This document shows, in pieces, positions 37,463 through 44,828 of a stretch of DNA of 64,000 nucleotides. Both the position numbers and the translations under genes were made by a program. The notes below the pieces were generated by a model. That model worked only from the letters and a program-made list of their open reading frames with translations. It was not told where the DNA came from and made no database searches. Position 1 is the stretch's first letter. Each line of letters starts with the position of its first letter. Source of the DNA: Pseudonocardia sp. (GTDB taxonomy: Bacteria > Actinomycetota > Actinomycetes > Mycobacteriales > Pseudonocardiaceae); NCBI RefSeq assembly GCF_029263155.1, contig NZ_JAJCYB010000088.1, positions 48,135 through 112,134 on the forward strand, written 5' to 3'.

Positions 37463-37906
37463 GTGAGGGTGGGCGTGGCCGGGTTGGTGCAGGTCGGTGT
37501 CCCGTTCACCTGGCTCGGGATGGTGCTGGCGATCTCGTTCCTGGAAACACCGCTGAAGTTCAGGGCGCCGGGGATCACGGTGCCGCTCGGCCTCGGCATC
37601 GGCCGGCTGGTGTTCCGCGCCCTCGCGATCGTCGAGCTCTCCCTGGCCGTGGCGCTCACCGCGGCCCTCACGCTTGATGGCCGGGCCGGCGTCGGGGCCG
37701 TCGTGGCGGTCGGGCTGCTGTGGCTGGTGCTGGTGGTGCAGGTGGTGGTGCTGCGGCCCCGGCTCGATCGTCGCGCTCGCTTCATCGTGGCCGGCGGGAG
37801 CCCCCCGCGCTCGCGCCTGCACCTGGCCTACGTCGCGTTCGAAATGGTCAAGATCGTACTGCTGCCCGTGCTCGGGGTCCTTCTTCTCATCGAGGTCTCG
37901 TCGTGA
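37463..37906 (+). CDS. Small integral membrane protein
   Basis: 147 residues from GTG 37463; an ATG at 37376 inside the preceding gene is the longer option. Four hydrophobic stretches: [62 protein letters not shown] and [14 protein letters not shown]. No catalytic motif. Its stop overlaps the haemoglobin start (GTGA), which suggests a shared role with respiration or oxygen handling. Confidence 0.75.
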   Translation: MRVGVAGLVQVGVPFTWLGMVLAISFLETPLKFRAPGITVPLGLGIGRLVFRALAIVELSLAVALTAALTLDGRAGVGAVVAVGLLWLVLVVQVVVLRPRLDRRARFIVAGGSPPRSRLHLAYVAFEMVKIVLLPVLGVLLLIEVSS

Positions 37907-38343
37907 GCACGACCGCGGCGCGCTCCGACGTCGCCAACCGTGCCGACATCGACGCCCTGGTGGCCGAGTTCTACCGCCGGGCGTTCGCGGACGAGCACCT
38001 CGGCCCGATCTTCCTCGACGTCGCCCGCGTGGACCTGTCCGCGCATCTGCCGGTGATGGGCGACTTCTGGGACACGGTGCTGCTGCGCGCCGGTCGATAT
38101 CACCGCAACGCGCTGCGGCCGCATGTCGCGCTCGCCGTCCAGGGCGAGCTCACCGAGGCCCACTTCGCCCGCTGGCTGGAGCTGTGGACGGCCACGGTCG
38201 ACGAGCGACACGCCGGACCCCGGGCGCACCTGGCCAAGACGCAGGCCACCCGCATCGCCGGCTCGATCCGCCGCCGGCTGCATGGCGGACCCGCCGAGCT
38301 CGTCACCATCGAGCCACAACATCCGGGAGAGGGGCGACCGTGA
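37903..38343 (+). CDS. Group III truncated haemoglobin
   Basis: 146 residues from GTG 37903. Truncated-globin features: [45 protein letters not shown], and the proximal-His segment [21 protein letters not shown]. Group III proteins bind oxygen, NO or related ligands; roles are diverse. Stop and ctaD start overlap (GTGA), so it is translated together with cytochrome oxidase subunit I. Confidence 0.88.
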   Translation: MSTTAARSDVANRADIDALVAEFYRRAFADEHLGPIFLDVARVDLSAHLPVMGDFWDTVLLRAGRYHRNALRPHVALAVQGELTEAHFARWLELWTATVDERHAGPRAHLAKTQATRIAGSIRRRLHGGPAELVTIEPQHPGEGRP

Positions 38344-40103
38344 CCGCCGTCGAACCGAAACCGATCACCCCGCACCCCTACCCGGAGCGCCGGACCGGCA
38401 AGGGATCCACGTTCCTGAAGATGATCAGGACGACGGACCCCAAGGACATCGCGATCCTCTACCTGGTCACCTGCATCGGCTTCTTCATGGCCGGCGGGGC
38501 CATGGCCCTGCTGATCCGCGGCGAGCTGGCCGTGCCGGGCCAGCAGTTCCTGTCCCCCGAGCAGTACAACCAGCTGTTCACCATGCACGGCACGATCATG
38601 CTGCTGCTGTACGCCACGCCGATCCTGTTCGGCTTCGCCAACTACATCGTGCCCCTGCAGATCGGCGCCCCCGACGTCGCGTTCCCGCGGCTCAACGCCT
38701 TCTCCTACTGGCTGTTCCTGTTCGGCGGGCTGACCGTCATGGCCGGGTTCCTCACCCCGGGCGGAGCCGCCGACTTCGGCTGGTTCGCCTACACCCCCCT
38801 GAGCAACCCCACATACTCCCCGGGCGTCGGTGGTGACCTGTGGATCACCGGCCTGATCGTCGCCGGACTGGGCACGATCCTCGGTGCGGTCAACTTCATC
38901 ACCACGATCGTCTGCATGCGCGCACCGGGAATGACGATGTTCCGGATGCCGATCTTCACCTGGAACATCTTCTTCACCGCGATCCTCATCCTGATCGCGT
39001 TCCCGGTGCTCACCGCGGCCCTGTTCGGGCTGCTGGCCGACCGGCACCTGGGCACCCACGTGTTCGACCCCGCCAACGGTGGCACGATCCTCTACCAGCA
39101 CATGTTCTGGTTCTTCGGCCATCCCGAGGTCTACATCGTGGCCCTGCCGTTCTTCGGCATCGTCACCGAGATCATCCCGGTGTTCGCTCGCAAACCGCTG
39201 TTCGGCTACAAGACGATGGTGTTCGCCACCGTCGCGATCACCGTGCTGTCGATCGCGGTGTGGGCGCACCACATGTACGCCACCGGCGCGGTCCTGCTCG
39301 CGTTCTTCTCCTTCACCAGCTTCCTCATCGCCGTCCCGACGGGCATCAAGTTCGTCAACTGGATCGGCACGATGTGGAAGGGCAAGCTGACGTTCGAGAC
39401 GCCGATGCTGTTCTCGGTGGGTTTCATGGTCACGTTCCTGTTCGGCGGCATGACCGGGGTGCTGCTGGCCTCGCCACCGCTGAACTTCCACGTCACCGAC
39501 ACCTACTTCGTGGTGGCGCACTTCCACTACGTGCTGTTCGGCACGATCGTGTTCGCCACCTACGGCGGCATCTACTTCTGGTTCCCGAAGATGACCGGCC
39601 GGATGATGGACGAGACGCTGGGCAAGTTCCACTTCTGGACCACGTTCGTCAGCTTCCACCTCACGTTCCTGGTGCAGCACTGGCTGGGCAATGAAGGCTT
39701 CCCGCGCCGCTACGTCGACTACCAGCCCCAGGACGGGTTCACCGTGCTGAACTCGATCTCCTCGATCGGCGCGTTCGTGCTCGGCGCGTCCACGCTCCCG
39801 TTCATCTGGAACGTGTTCAAGAGCTACCGCTTCGGTCGGATCGTGACCGTCGACGACCCGTGGGGCTTCGGGAACTCGCTGGAGTGGGCCACCTCCTGCC
39901 CGCCGCCGCGGCACAACTTCACCGAGCTGCCCCGGATCCGTTCCGAGCGCCCGGCGTTCGAGCTGCACTACCCGCACATGGTGGACCGCTTCCGGAACGA
40001 GGCCCATGTCGTCGGGCGGTCGGGCAACCCGCGGACGGCGCCATCGGAGGTCGCTGCGCACGCCGTCCAACATGACATCGAGGGCGACCCCCGTGACCGA
40101 TGA
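38340..40103 (+). CDS. ctaD: Cytochrome c oxidase subunit I (aa3 type)
   Basis: 587 residues, full length, 12 membrane helices. Catalytic core of the haem-copper oxidase. Seen: [18 protein letters not shown] (haem a His), [15 protein letters not shown] (CuB His and cross-linked Tyr), [10 protein letters not shown] (two further CuB His), [16 protein letters not shown] (haem a/a3 His). It stands without other ctaC/ctaE genes here, so it is likely a second isoform using subunits encoded elsewhere. GTG start overlaps the haemoglobin gene. Confidence 0.95.
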   Translation: MTAVEPKPITPHPYPERRTGKGSTFLKMIRTTDPKDIAILYLVTCIGFFMAGGAMALLIRGELAVPGQQFLSPEQYNQLFTMHGTIMLLLYATPILFGFANYIVPLQIGAPDVAFPRLNAFSYWLFLFGGLTVMAGFLTPGGAADFGWFAYTPLSNPTYSPGVGGDLWITGLIVAGLGTILGAVNFITTIVCMRAPGMTMFRMPIFTWNIFFTAILILIAFPVLTAALFGLLADRHLGTHVFDPANGGTILYQHMFWFFGHPEVYIVALPFFGIVTEIIPVFARKPLFGYKTMVFATVAITVLSIAVWAHHMYATGAVLLAFFSFTSFLIAVPTGIKFVNWIGTMWKGKLTFETPMLFSVGFMVTFLFGGMTGVLLASPPLNFHVTDTYFVVAHFHYVLFGTIVFATYGGIYFWFPKMTGRMMDETLGKFHFWTTFVSFHLTFLVQHWLGNEGFPRRYVDYQPQDGFTVLNSISSIGAFVLGASTLPFIWNVFKSYRFGRIVTVDDPWGFGNSLEWATSCPPPRHNFTELPRIRSERPAFELHYPHMVDRFRNEAHVVGRSGNPRTAPSEVAAHAVQHDIEGDPRDR

Positions 40104-40248
40104 CCTGATGTCGGCCGAGCTGGCCTGGGAGAACGAGGGCGGGCTCCTGCGCCGTGCCCCGCCCGACCGAGCCGGTGTGGGATCGATCGACGACGCTGCT
40201 GTTCACGAGCAAGAACCTCGCGAACAGCGAAGCCACAGCGCTCCCTGA
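40093..40248 (+). CDS. Small protein with AWENEGG motif
   Basis: 51 residues from GTG 40093, beginning inside the end of ctaD (overlap 11 bases). It starts [20 protein letters not shown], then an RAPPD and acidic stretch. The LA.WENEGG...R.P pattern recurs in a second small protein at 42162. No function recognised; the overlap with ctaD supports translation. Confidence 0.5.
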   Translation: MTDDLMSAELAWENEGGLLRRAPPDRAGVGSIDDAAVHEQEPREQRSHSAP

Positions 40249-40312
40249 GCAGGTCGAGAAGCACGCTCTTGACCGGTTCTCGATGGCCTTCGAAGATCCC
40301 TAGACCCAGGAC

Positions 40313-40329
40313 ATATCGCGTTACGATAT
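40313..40329 (+). promoter_or_regulatory. Palindromic operator TATCGnnnTACGATA, copy 1
   Basis: ATATCG-CGTTA-CGATAT lies 60 bases before the DUF3040-like gene. Its core TATCGCGTTACGATA matches the copy at 43285 at 12 of 15 positions. AT-rich against the background. Confidence 0.6.
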
Positions 40330-40388
40330 AAATGTGAGATCGCCCGACCCTTGATCGAACGGGGCCAGGGACGCCAAGGAGGTGCGTC

Positions 40389-40652
40389 GTGCTCGAGGAC
40401 CGTGAGCGACAGTTGCTCTTCGAGATCGAACGCCGGCTGCTGATCGAGGACCCGGAGCTGGTCCGCTCCTTCGGGGCACCCCGGCAACGCCGACACGCGG
40501 AACACGGCCAGGGCCTCGGCATGATCACGACGGTGGCCGGGCTGACGCTCTGCGTCGTGCTGCTGATGGGCCCACGAGTGCTGACGGAGGCCGAGATCGC
40601 CGCACGCAGGTCGGCGGGCCCGCCGCGGGCAGCAGCGGAGACCACGAGATGA
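40389..40652 (+). CDS. Short DUF3040-like membrane protein
   Basis: 87 residues from GTG 40389 (AAGGAGG upstream). N-terminus [24 protein letters not shown] matches the DUF3040 start; one membrane helix ([17 protein letters not shown]) remains where full members have two. Follows the palindrome at 40313, so it is the first gene of the PEPCK transcript. Confidence 0.75.
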   Translation: MLEDRERQLLFEIERRLLIEDPELVRSFGAPRQRRHAEHGQGLGMITTVAGLTLCVVLLMGPRVLTEAEIAARRSAGPPRAAAETTR

Positions 40653-40704
40653 CCGCCGTCCCGGATCCGTCCTGCTGCTTCCGCGCGAGATGAGGAGACC
40701 TGTC

Positions 40705-41784
40705 GTGACAGCCACGATCAGTGCCGGACTCGACCACCGGCCGACCATCCCCGATTGCGTCGTCTGGGTCGACGGGTCCGACGAGGAGTGGGACCGGATG
40801 ACCACCTCCCTCGTCGACGCGGGCACCTTCACCCGGCTGGCGAAGAAACCGAATTCGTTCTATGCGGCATCGGATCCCGATGACGTGGCGCGCGTCGTAG
40901 AGCGCACCTACATCTGTTCCGTCGACGAGTCCGGCGCCGGCCCCACGAACAACTGGGTCGATCCCGACGAGATGAAGTCGACGATGTGGGAGCTGTACCG
41001 CGGCTGCATGCGCGGGCGCACGATGTACGTCATCCCGTTCTGCATGGGCCCCCTCGACGCCGACCCGCCCATGCTCGGCGTGGAGATCACCGACTCCGAG
41101 TACGTCGTGGCGTCGATGAAGATCATGACGCGGATGGGCGCCGCGGTGCTCCCGCTGTTCGCCGAGCGCGGCGACACCCTTCGTCGAGTGCCTGCACTCC
41201 GTGGGTGCGCCGCCATCGCCCACGACGAGGGCTGGATGGCCGAGCACATGCTCATCCTCAAGCTGATCTCGCCGGAGGAGAAGGCCTACTACGTGGCGGC
41301 GGCATTCCCGTCGGCCTGCGGCAAGACCAACCTCGCGATGCTCCAGCCGACCATTCCCGGATGGCGCGCCGAGACCGTCGGCGACGACATCGCCTGGATG
41401 CGTTTCGGGGCCGACGGACGGCTCTACGCCGTCAATCCCGAGTTCGGCTTCTTCGGTGTCGCGCCGGGCACGAACTGGAAGACCAACCCCAACGCGATGC
41501 GCACGATCGAGGCGGGCAACGCGCTGTTCACCAACGTCGCGCTCACCGACGACGGCGACGTCTGGCGGGAGCACGGCCGCGGCTACGTGCCCACCTCCGA
41601 CCAGATGGATCTCGACGGCCTCGACGTCGCCGTGGCCGACATCGACGCCGCGCTGGCCGTGGATGTCGAGGAATGGAAGGCCGAGATCCCGCTCATCGAG
41701 GAGTGGTTCGCCAAGATCGGCGACAACCTCCCCACCTCGATGCGCGACGAGCTGGAGGCCCTGGCGCTGCGCCTGAGCGCGTAG
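40705..41784 (+). CDS. Internally deleted GTP-type phosphoenolpyruvate carboxykinase
   Basis: 359 residues against about 600 for GTP-PEPCK. Retained: [54 protein letters not shown], the P-loop [14 protein letters not shown] and [18 protein letters not shown], and the C-terminal DLDGLDV ... LPLIEEW-like end. Lost: the SYGSGYGGN..LLGKK segment (PEP and metal binding) and roughly 180 residues with the FGGRR and nucleotide-binding FxWPGFGEN regions. At 41180-41209 the family sequence [10 protein letters not shown] is present in the +1 frame, so a one-base insertion and a compensating deletion flank the first gap. It cannot be a normal PEPCK; it is a decayed gene with an open frame or a repurposed fragment. 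Confidence 0.8.
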   Translation: MTATISAGLDHRPTIPDCVVWVDGSDEEWDRMTTSLVDAGTFTRLAKKPNSFYAASDPDDVARVVERTYICSVDESGAGPTNNWVDPDEMKSTMWELYRGCMRGRTMYVIPFCMGPLDADPPMLGVEITDSEYVVASMKIMTRMGAAVLPLFAERGDTLRRVPALRGCAAIAHDEGWMAEHMLILKLISPEEKAYYVAAAFPSACGKTNLAMLQPTIPGWRAETVGDDIAWMRFGADGRLYAVNPEFGFFGVAPGTNWKTNPNAMRTIEAGNALFTNVALTDDGDVWREHGRGYVPTSDQMDLDGLDVAVADIDAALAVDVEEWKAEIPLIEEWFAKIGDNLPTSMRDELEALALRLSA

Positions 41785-41838
41785 GCCCGGACAGAGCGGG
41801 CTCATACCAACATCCACTGATTCCAGGAGGTTCATCCG

Positions 41839-42165
41839 ATGATTCGTCCGATCTGGATCCACGCAGGCGACGAGGCGCCGTTGCGTCGCGTGGTGTCGTA
41901 CTGGTGCGTGCGGGGCCACCACACGCCGCGACGGTGGTACGCCGACGCGACGGCGCCCGAGCTGTGGGAGTGCCGCTGTGGCCTCCCGGCCGGTCGGGAC
42001 CGCGCCCGTCCCCCCGATCCGGCGACCTGGCGGCCGTTCAAGAGCCCGCTGGACCATCTGCTGGCACGACGCTCCGAGGCCGAATGCGAGGCGTTGCTGG
42101 ACGAGGCGTTGCAGAGCCTCCGGGCCCGCCGCCGCGGCCGCCGCGTGCGTGGACCGCGGACATGA
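41839..42165 (+). CDS. RbpA-like RNA polymerase-binding protein (paralogue)
   Basis: 108 residues. RbpA activates the actinobacterial housekeeping sigma holoenzyme. Seen: a zinc-ribbon-like core (SYWCVRGHHTPRRW ... ELWECRCGLPAG, with C, H, C, C), and the C-terminal sigma-interacting helix SPLDHLLARRSEAECEALLDE followed by LRARRRGRR. The N-terminal tail and basic linker are shorter or different from the essential RbpA, so it is probably a second, stress-linked copy. GGAGG precedes the ATG; the stop overlaps the next ORF (ATGA). Confidence 0.88.
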   Translation: MIRPIWIHAGDEAPLRRVVSYWCVRGHHTPRRWYADATAPELWECRCGLPAGRDRARPPDPATWRPFKSPLDHLLARRSEAECEALLDEALQSLRARRRGRRVRGPRT

Positions 42166-42365
42166 CGGCGCGACCGGCGCGTCCGGACACGTCGACAGAC
42201 CTGATCGGGGACCACGGCGCAGCTCCCGACGCCGTCACCGTCGATCCCGACCTGGCCCTGGCGCGATGGGAGAACGAGGGCGGCGTACCCGCACGCCTTC
42301 CCCGCACGCGACGAGATTCCCGCTCCACCGCTGTGACCGGACGCGGCAACCGCTTACCGGGATAG
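42162..42365 (+). CDS. Small protein with ARWENEGG motif
   Basis: 67 residues; its ATG overlaps the RbpA stop (ATGA), a strong sign that it is translated. It contains DPDLALARWENEGGVPARLP followed by a basic, probably disordered tail. The motif is shared with the 51-residue protein at 40093. I do not recognise the function. Confidence 0.62.
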   Translation: MTARPARPDTSTDLIGDHGAAPDAVTVDPDLALARWENEGGVPARLPRTRRDSRSTAVTGRGNRLPG

Positions 42366-42392
42366 ATCACGACCGACGACAGGAGCCAGACG

Positions 42393-42773
42393 ATGCAACG
42401 ACAGCAGCCCCGGGTACGGGTCGGGCGGGTCTACGACGAGCGCGCCGCGGCCGACGGCACCCGCGTGCTGGTCGACCGCCTCTGGCCGCGTGGCATGACC
42501 AAGGACCGCGCCGACATCGACGAATGGTGCAAACAGATCGCCCCGTCCTCGGCGCTGCGCAGGTGGTACGGCCACGATCCGGACCGCTTCGCCGAGTTCG
42601 CGCGCCGCTATCGGACCGAGCTCGACGATCCCGAGCGGGCCGACACGCTCGAACACCTGCGCGAGTTGGCGCAGCAGCGGACGCTGACCCTGCTCACCGC
42701 CACCCGGCACTCCGAGGCCAGCGAGGCCGCCGTGCTCACCGACCTGCTCAACGCCGAACCGGGGACCGGCTGA
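42393..42773 (+). CDS. DUF488 family protein
   Basis: 126 residues. Typical features: VRVGRVYDERAAADGTRVLVDRLWPRGMTKD, WCKQIAPSSALRRWYGHDP, FARRYRTELD and LTLLTATRHSEASEAAVL. The family is small, cytoplasmic and uncharacterised; relatives are found beside haem and nitrite/stress genes. The stop overlaps the USP start (TGATG). Confidence 0.9.
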   Translation: MQRQQPRVRVGRVYDERAAADGTRVLVDRLWPRGMTKDRADIDEWCKQIAPSSALRRWYGHDPDRFAEFARRYRTELDDPERADTLEHLRELAQQRTLTLLTATRHSEASEAAVLTDLLNAEPGTG

Positions 42774-43267
42774 TGGCCGCCCCGACCGGAGCCGGCGCGC
42801 ACGCCCCGGACGGCCGGATCGTGGTCGGCGTCGACGGATCACCCGGATCGCTGGCCGCGCTGCGCTGGGCCCTGCGGGAGGCGTCCGCACGCGGCCTGCC
42901 GCTGCACGCGGTGACCGCCTGGGAGTTCCCGACGGAGTCGACCTTCGGCGACATGGCCACGATCGGCGACTTCCATCCGGTGGTCGCGGCCGAGGAGCTC
43001 CTGGTGTCGGCACTCGCCGATGCCGGCGTGGCGGCCGACGGCGAGACGGTGACCACCGCGCCCGTCGAGGGCCACCCCGCCGAGGTGCTGATGCATGTGG
43101 CCTCGGGCGCCGCGTTGCTGGTGGTCGGATCCCGTGGGTACGGCCGGATCTTCGGCGCGCTCCTCGGCTCGGTCAGCCACTACGTGGCCGCGCACGCCGC
43201 CTGCCCGGTCGTCGTCATCAAGCCCGTCACGAGTAGGCCCATTCACAGATCCCGCCCTCGACGCTGA
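42773..43267 (+). CDS. Universal stress protein, single domain
   Basis: 164 residues with the UspA fold: RIVVGVDGSPGSLAALRWAL, and the ATP-binding GxxGxGxxxxGxxS segment VVGSRGYGRIFGALLGSVS, then PVVVIKP. A short basic tail follows. Such proteins accumulate in hypoxia, starvation or oxidative stress. Co-translated with DUF488. Confidence 0.93.
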   Translation: MAAPTGAGAHAPDGRIVVGVDGSPGSLAALRWALREASARGLPLHAVTAWEFPTESTFGDMATIGDFHPVVAAEELLVSALADAGVAADGETVTTAPVEGHPAEVLMHVASGAALLVVGSRGYGRIFGALLGSVSHYVAAHAACPVVVIKPVTSRPIHRSRPRR

Positions 43268-43284
43268 CGGCCTGTCGCCCCGTA

Positions 43285-43299
43285 TATCGTAATACGATA
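43285..43299 (+). promoter_or_regulatory. Palindromic operator TATCGTAATACGATA, copy 2
   Basis: Perfect 7-base arms around one A, 75 bases before the AhpD-like gene. The same arrangement occurs at 40313-40329. Confidence 0.65.
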
Positions 43300-43373
43300 C
43301 AAGAACGACGGAGCCCGGATCCCACTACATCAACCCTGAGCCGAGCGGCTTTGCAGCGAGAACAGGAAAAACC

Positions 43374-43718
43374 ATGGCAGAGGACATGTACCCGGCGGCG
43401 ACGCCCGAGATCGCCGCGCGCCGCAAGGAACTGGCTCCGGAAATCAACGAGGCCTTCGAGCACTTCAGCCGTGCAGTCTTCGCCGATGGCGCATTGCCGG
43501 AGAAGACGAAGCAACTGATCGCCGTGGCGGTGGCCCACGTGACGCAGTGCCCGTACTGCATCACGGGCCACACCAAGCTCGCACACCGCAAGGGCGCGCG
43601 GCCCGAGGAGATCATGGAGGCGATCTGGGTTGCCGCCGAGATGCGGGCCGGAGGCGCTTACGCCCATTCCACGGTCGCCCTGCACGCCTTGGCCGAGAAG
43701 ACCGCCGAACGGACGTGA
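43374..43718 (+). CDS. Carboxymuconolactone decarboxylase / AhpD-like protein
   Basis: 114 residues. Has the AhpD-type active site CPYCITGHTKLAHRKGA (CxxC plus His) and the helical core FSRAVFADGALPEKTKQLIAVAVA. Proteins with CxxC in this fold reduce peroxides or act as disulfide reductants. The upstream operator suggests control with the PEPCK/DUF3040 genes. Confidence 0.9.
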   Translation: MAEDMYPAATPEIAARRKELAPEINEAFEHFSRAVFADGALPEKTKQLIAVAVAHVTQCPYCITGHTKLAHRKGARPEEIMEAIWVAAEMRAGGAYAHSTVALHALAEKTAERT

Positions 43719-43833
43719 CCGGGAACGACCCACGTCGCGCCGCACAGGAATCGCGGAAAGCGGGATCGCGCAGCGTGCCATCGCGCCCGAATCCACCCGT
43801 GCGGCGGTGACGAGAAAGCCATCGGAGGATGAC

Positions 43834-44730
43834 ATGACCATCGTCTACGTGCTGATCGCCATCGTGGTCATCGGCCTGCTGGTGCTCGGATCGAGCGTCC
43901 GGGTCATCGCCCAGTTCGAACGCGGGGTGGTGCTGCGCTTCGGCCGACTGCTCACCACGACCCGCGGCCCCGGGCTGGCCCTGATCGCACCCTTCGTGGA
44001 CCGGCTGCACAAGGTGAACCTGCAGATCATCACCCTACCGGTGCCCGCGCAGGACGGCATCACCCGCGACAACGTCACCGTCCGGGTCGACGCCGTCGTC
44101 TACTACCGCGTCGTCGACCCCGCGAAGGTGGTCGTCGACGTGCAGAACTACCACCACGCGATCGGACAGGTCGCCCAGGCCTCGCTGCGCTCCATCATCG
44201 GCAAGAGCGAGCTCGACGACCTGCTGTCCAACCGTGAGCGGCTCAACCAGGGCCTCGAACTGATGATCGACAACCCGGCGCTGGACTGGGGCGTGCACAT
44301 CGACCGCGTCGAGATCAAGGACGTGGCGCTGCCCGAGTCGATGAAGCGGTCGATGTCGCGCCAGGCCGAGTCCGAACGCGAACGCCGCTCCCGGGTGATC
44401 ACCGCCGACGGCGAGCTGCAGGCCTCGCAGATGCTCGCGCAGGCCGCCGAGGTGATGGCCGAGCACCCCGCCGCGTTGCAGCTGCGACTGCTGCAGACCG
44501 TCGTCGAGGTCGCCGCGGAGAAGAACTCCACACTCGTGCTGCCCTTCCCCGTCGAACTGCTCCGCTTCCTCGAACGCGCCACACCCCCCGAGACGGACCG
44601 ATCGGCCACCCCGCCCGCCGCACCGTCGCATGACGTTCCCGACGCAGCCCCGGGACACCTGTCCGACCCGGGACCGGACCTGCACGACCTGGCCGCGACC
44701 AACGGTGTACGAGCGACCACGAGGTCGTGA
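43834..44730 (+). CDS. Stomatin-like SPFH/Band 7 protein
   Basis: 298 residues from ATG 43834 after GGAGGAT. One membrane hairpin (VYVLIAIVVIGLLVLGSSVRV), then the SPFH domain: QFERGVVLRFGRLLTTTRGPGLALIAPF, DNVTVRVDAVVYYRVVDPAKVV, ASLRSIIGKSELDDLLSNRE. The following coiled coil contains QAESERERRSRVITADGE. The C-terminus is Pro-rich. Organises membrane microdomains or protease complexes; no NfeD partner is encoded alongside. Confidence 0.9.
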   Translation: MTIVYVLIAIVVIGLLVLGSSVRVIAQFERGVVLRFGRLLTTTRGPGLALIAPFVDRLHKVNLQIITLPVPAQDGITRDNVTVRVDAVVYYRVVDPAKVVVDVQNYHHAIGQVAQASLRSIIGKSELDDLLSNRERLNQGLELMIDNPALDWGVHIDRVEIKDVALPESMKRSMSRQAESERERRSRVITADGELQASQMLAQAAEVMAEHPAALQLRLLQTVVEVAAEKNSTLVLPFPVELLRFLERATPPETDRSATPPAAPSHDVPDAAPGHLSDPGPDLHDLAATNGVRATTRS

Positions 44731-44828
44731 TCAGGCCCACCCGCCGGTGGGCCACTCGGCCCCTGGTCCGGCCGACCAGTCGGCCGATCGCAGGCCACGG
44801 TCCGCGTGGCCGGAGGAGGCAAGCAGAC

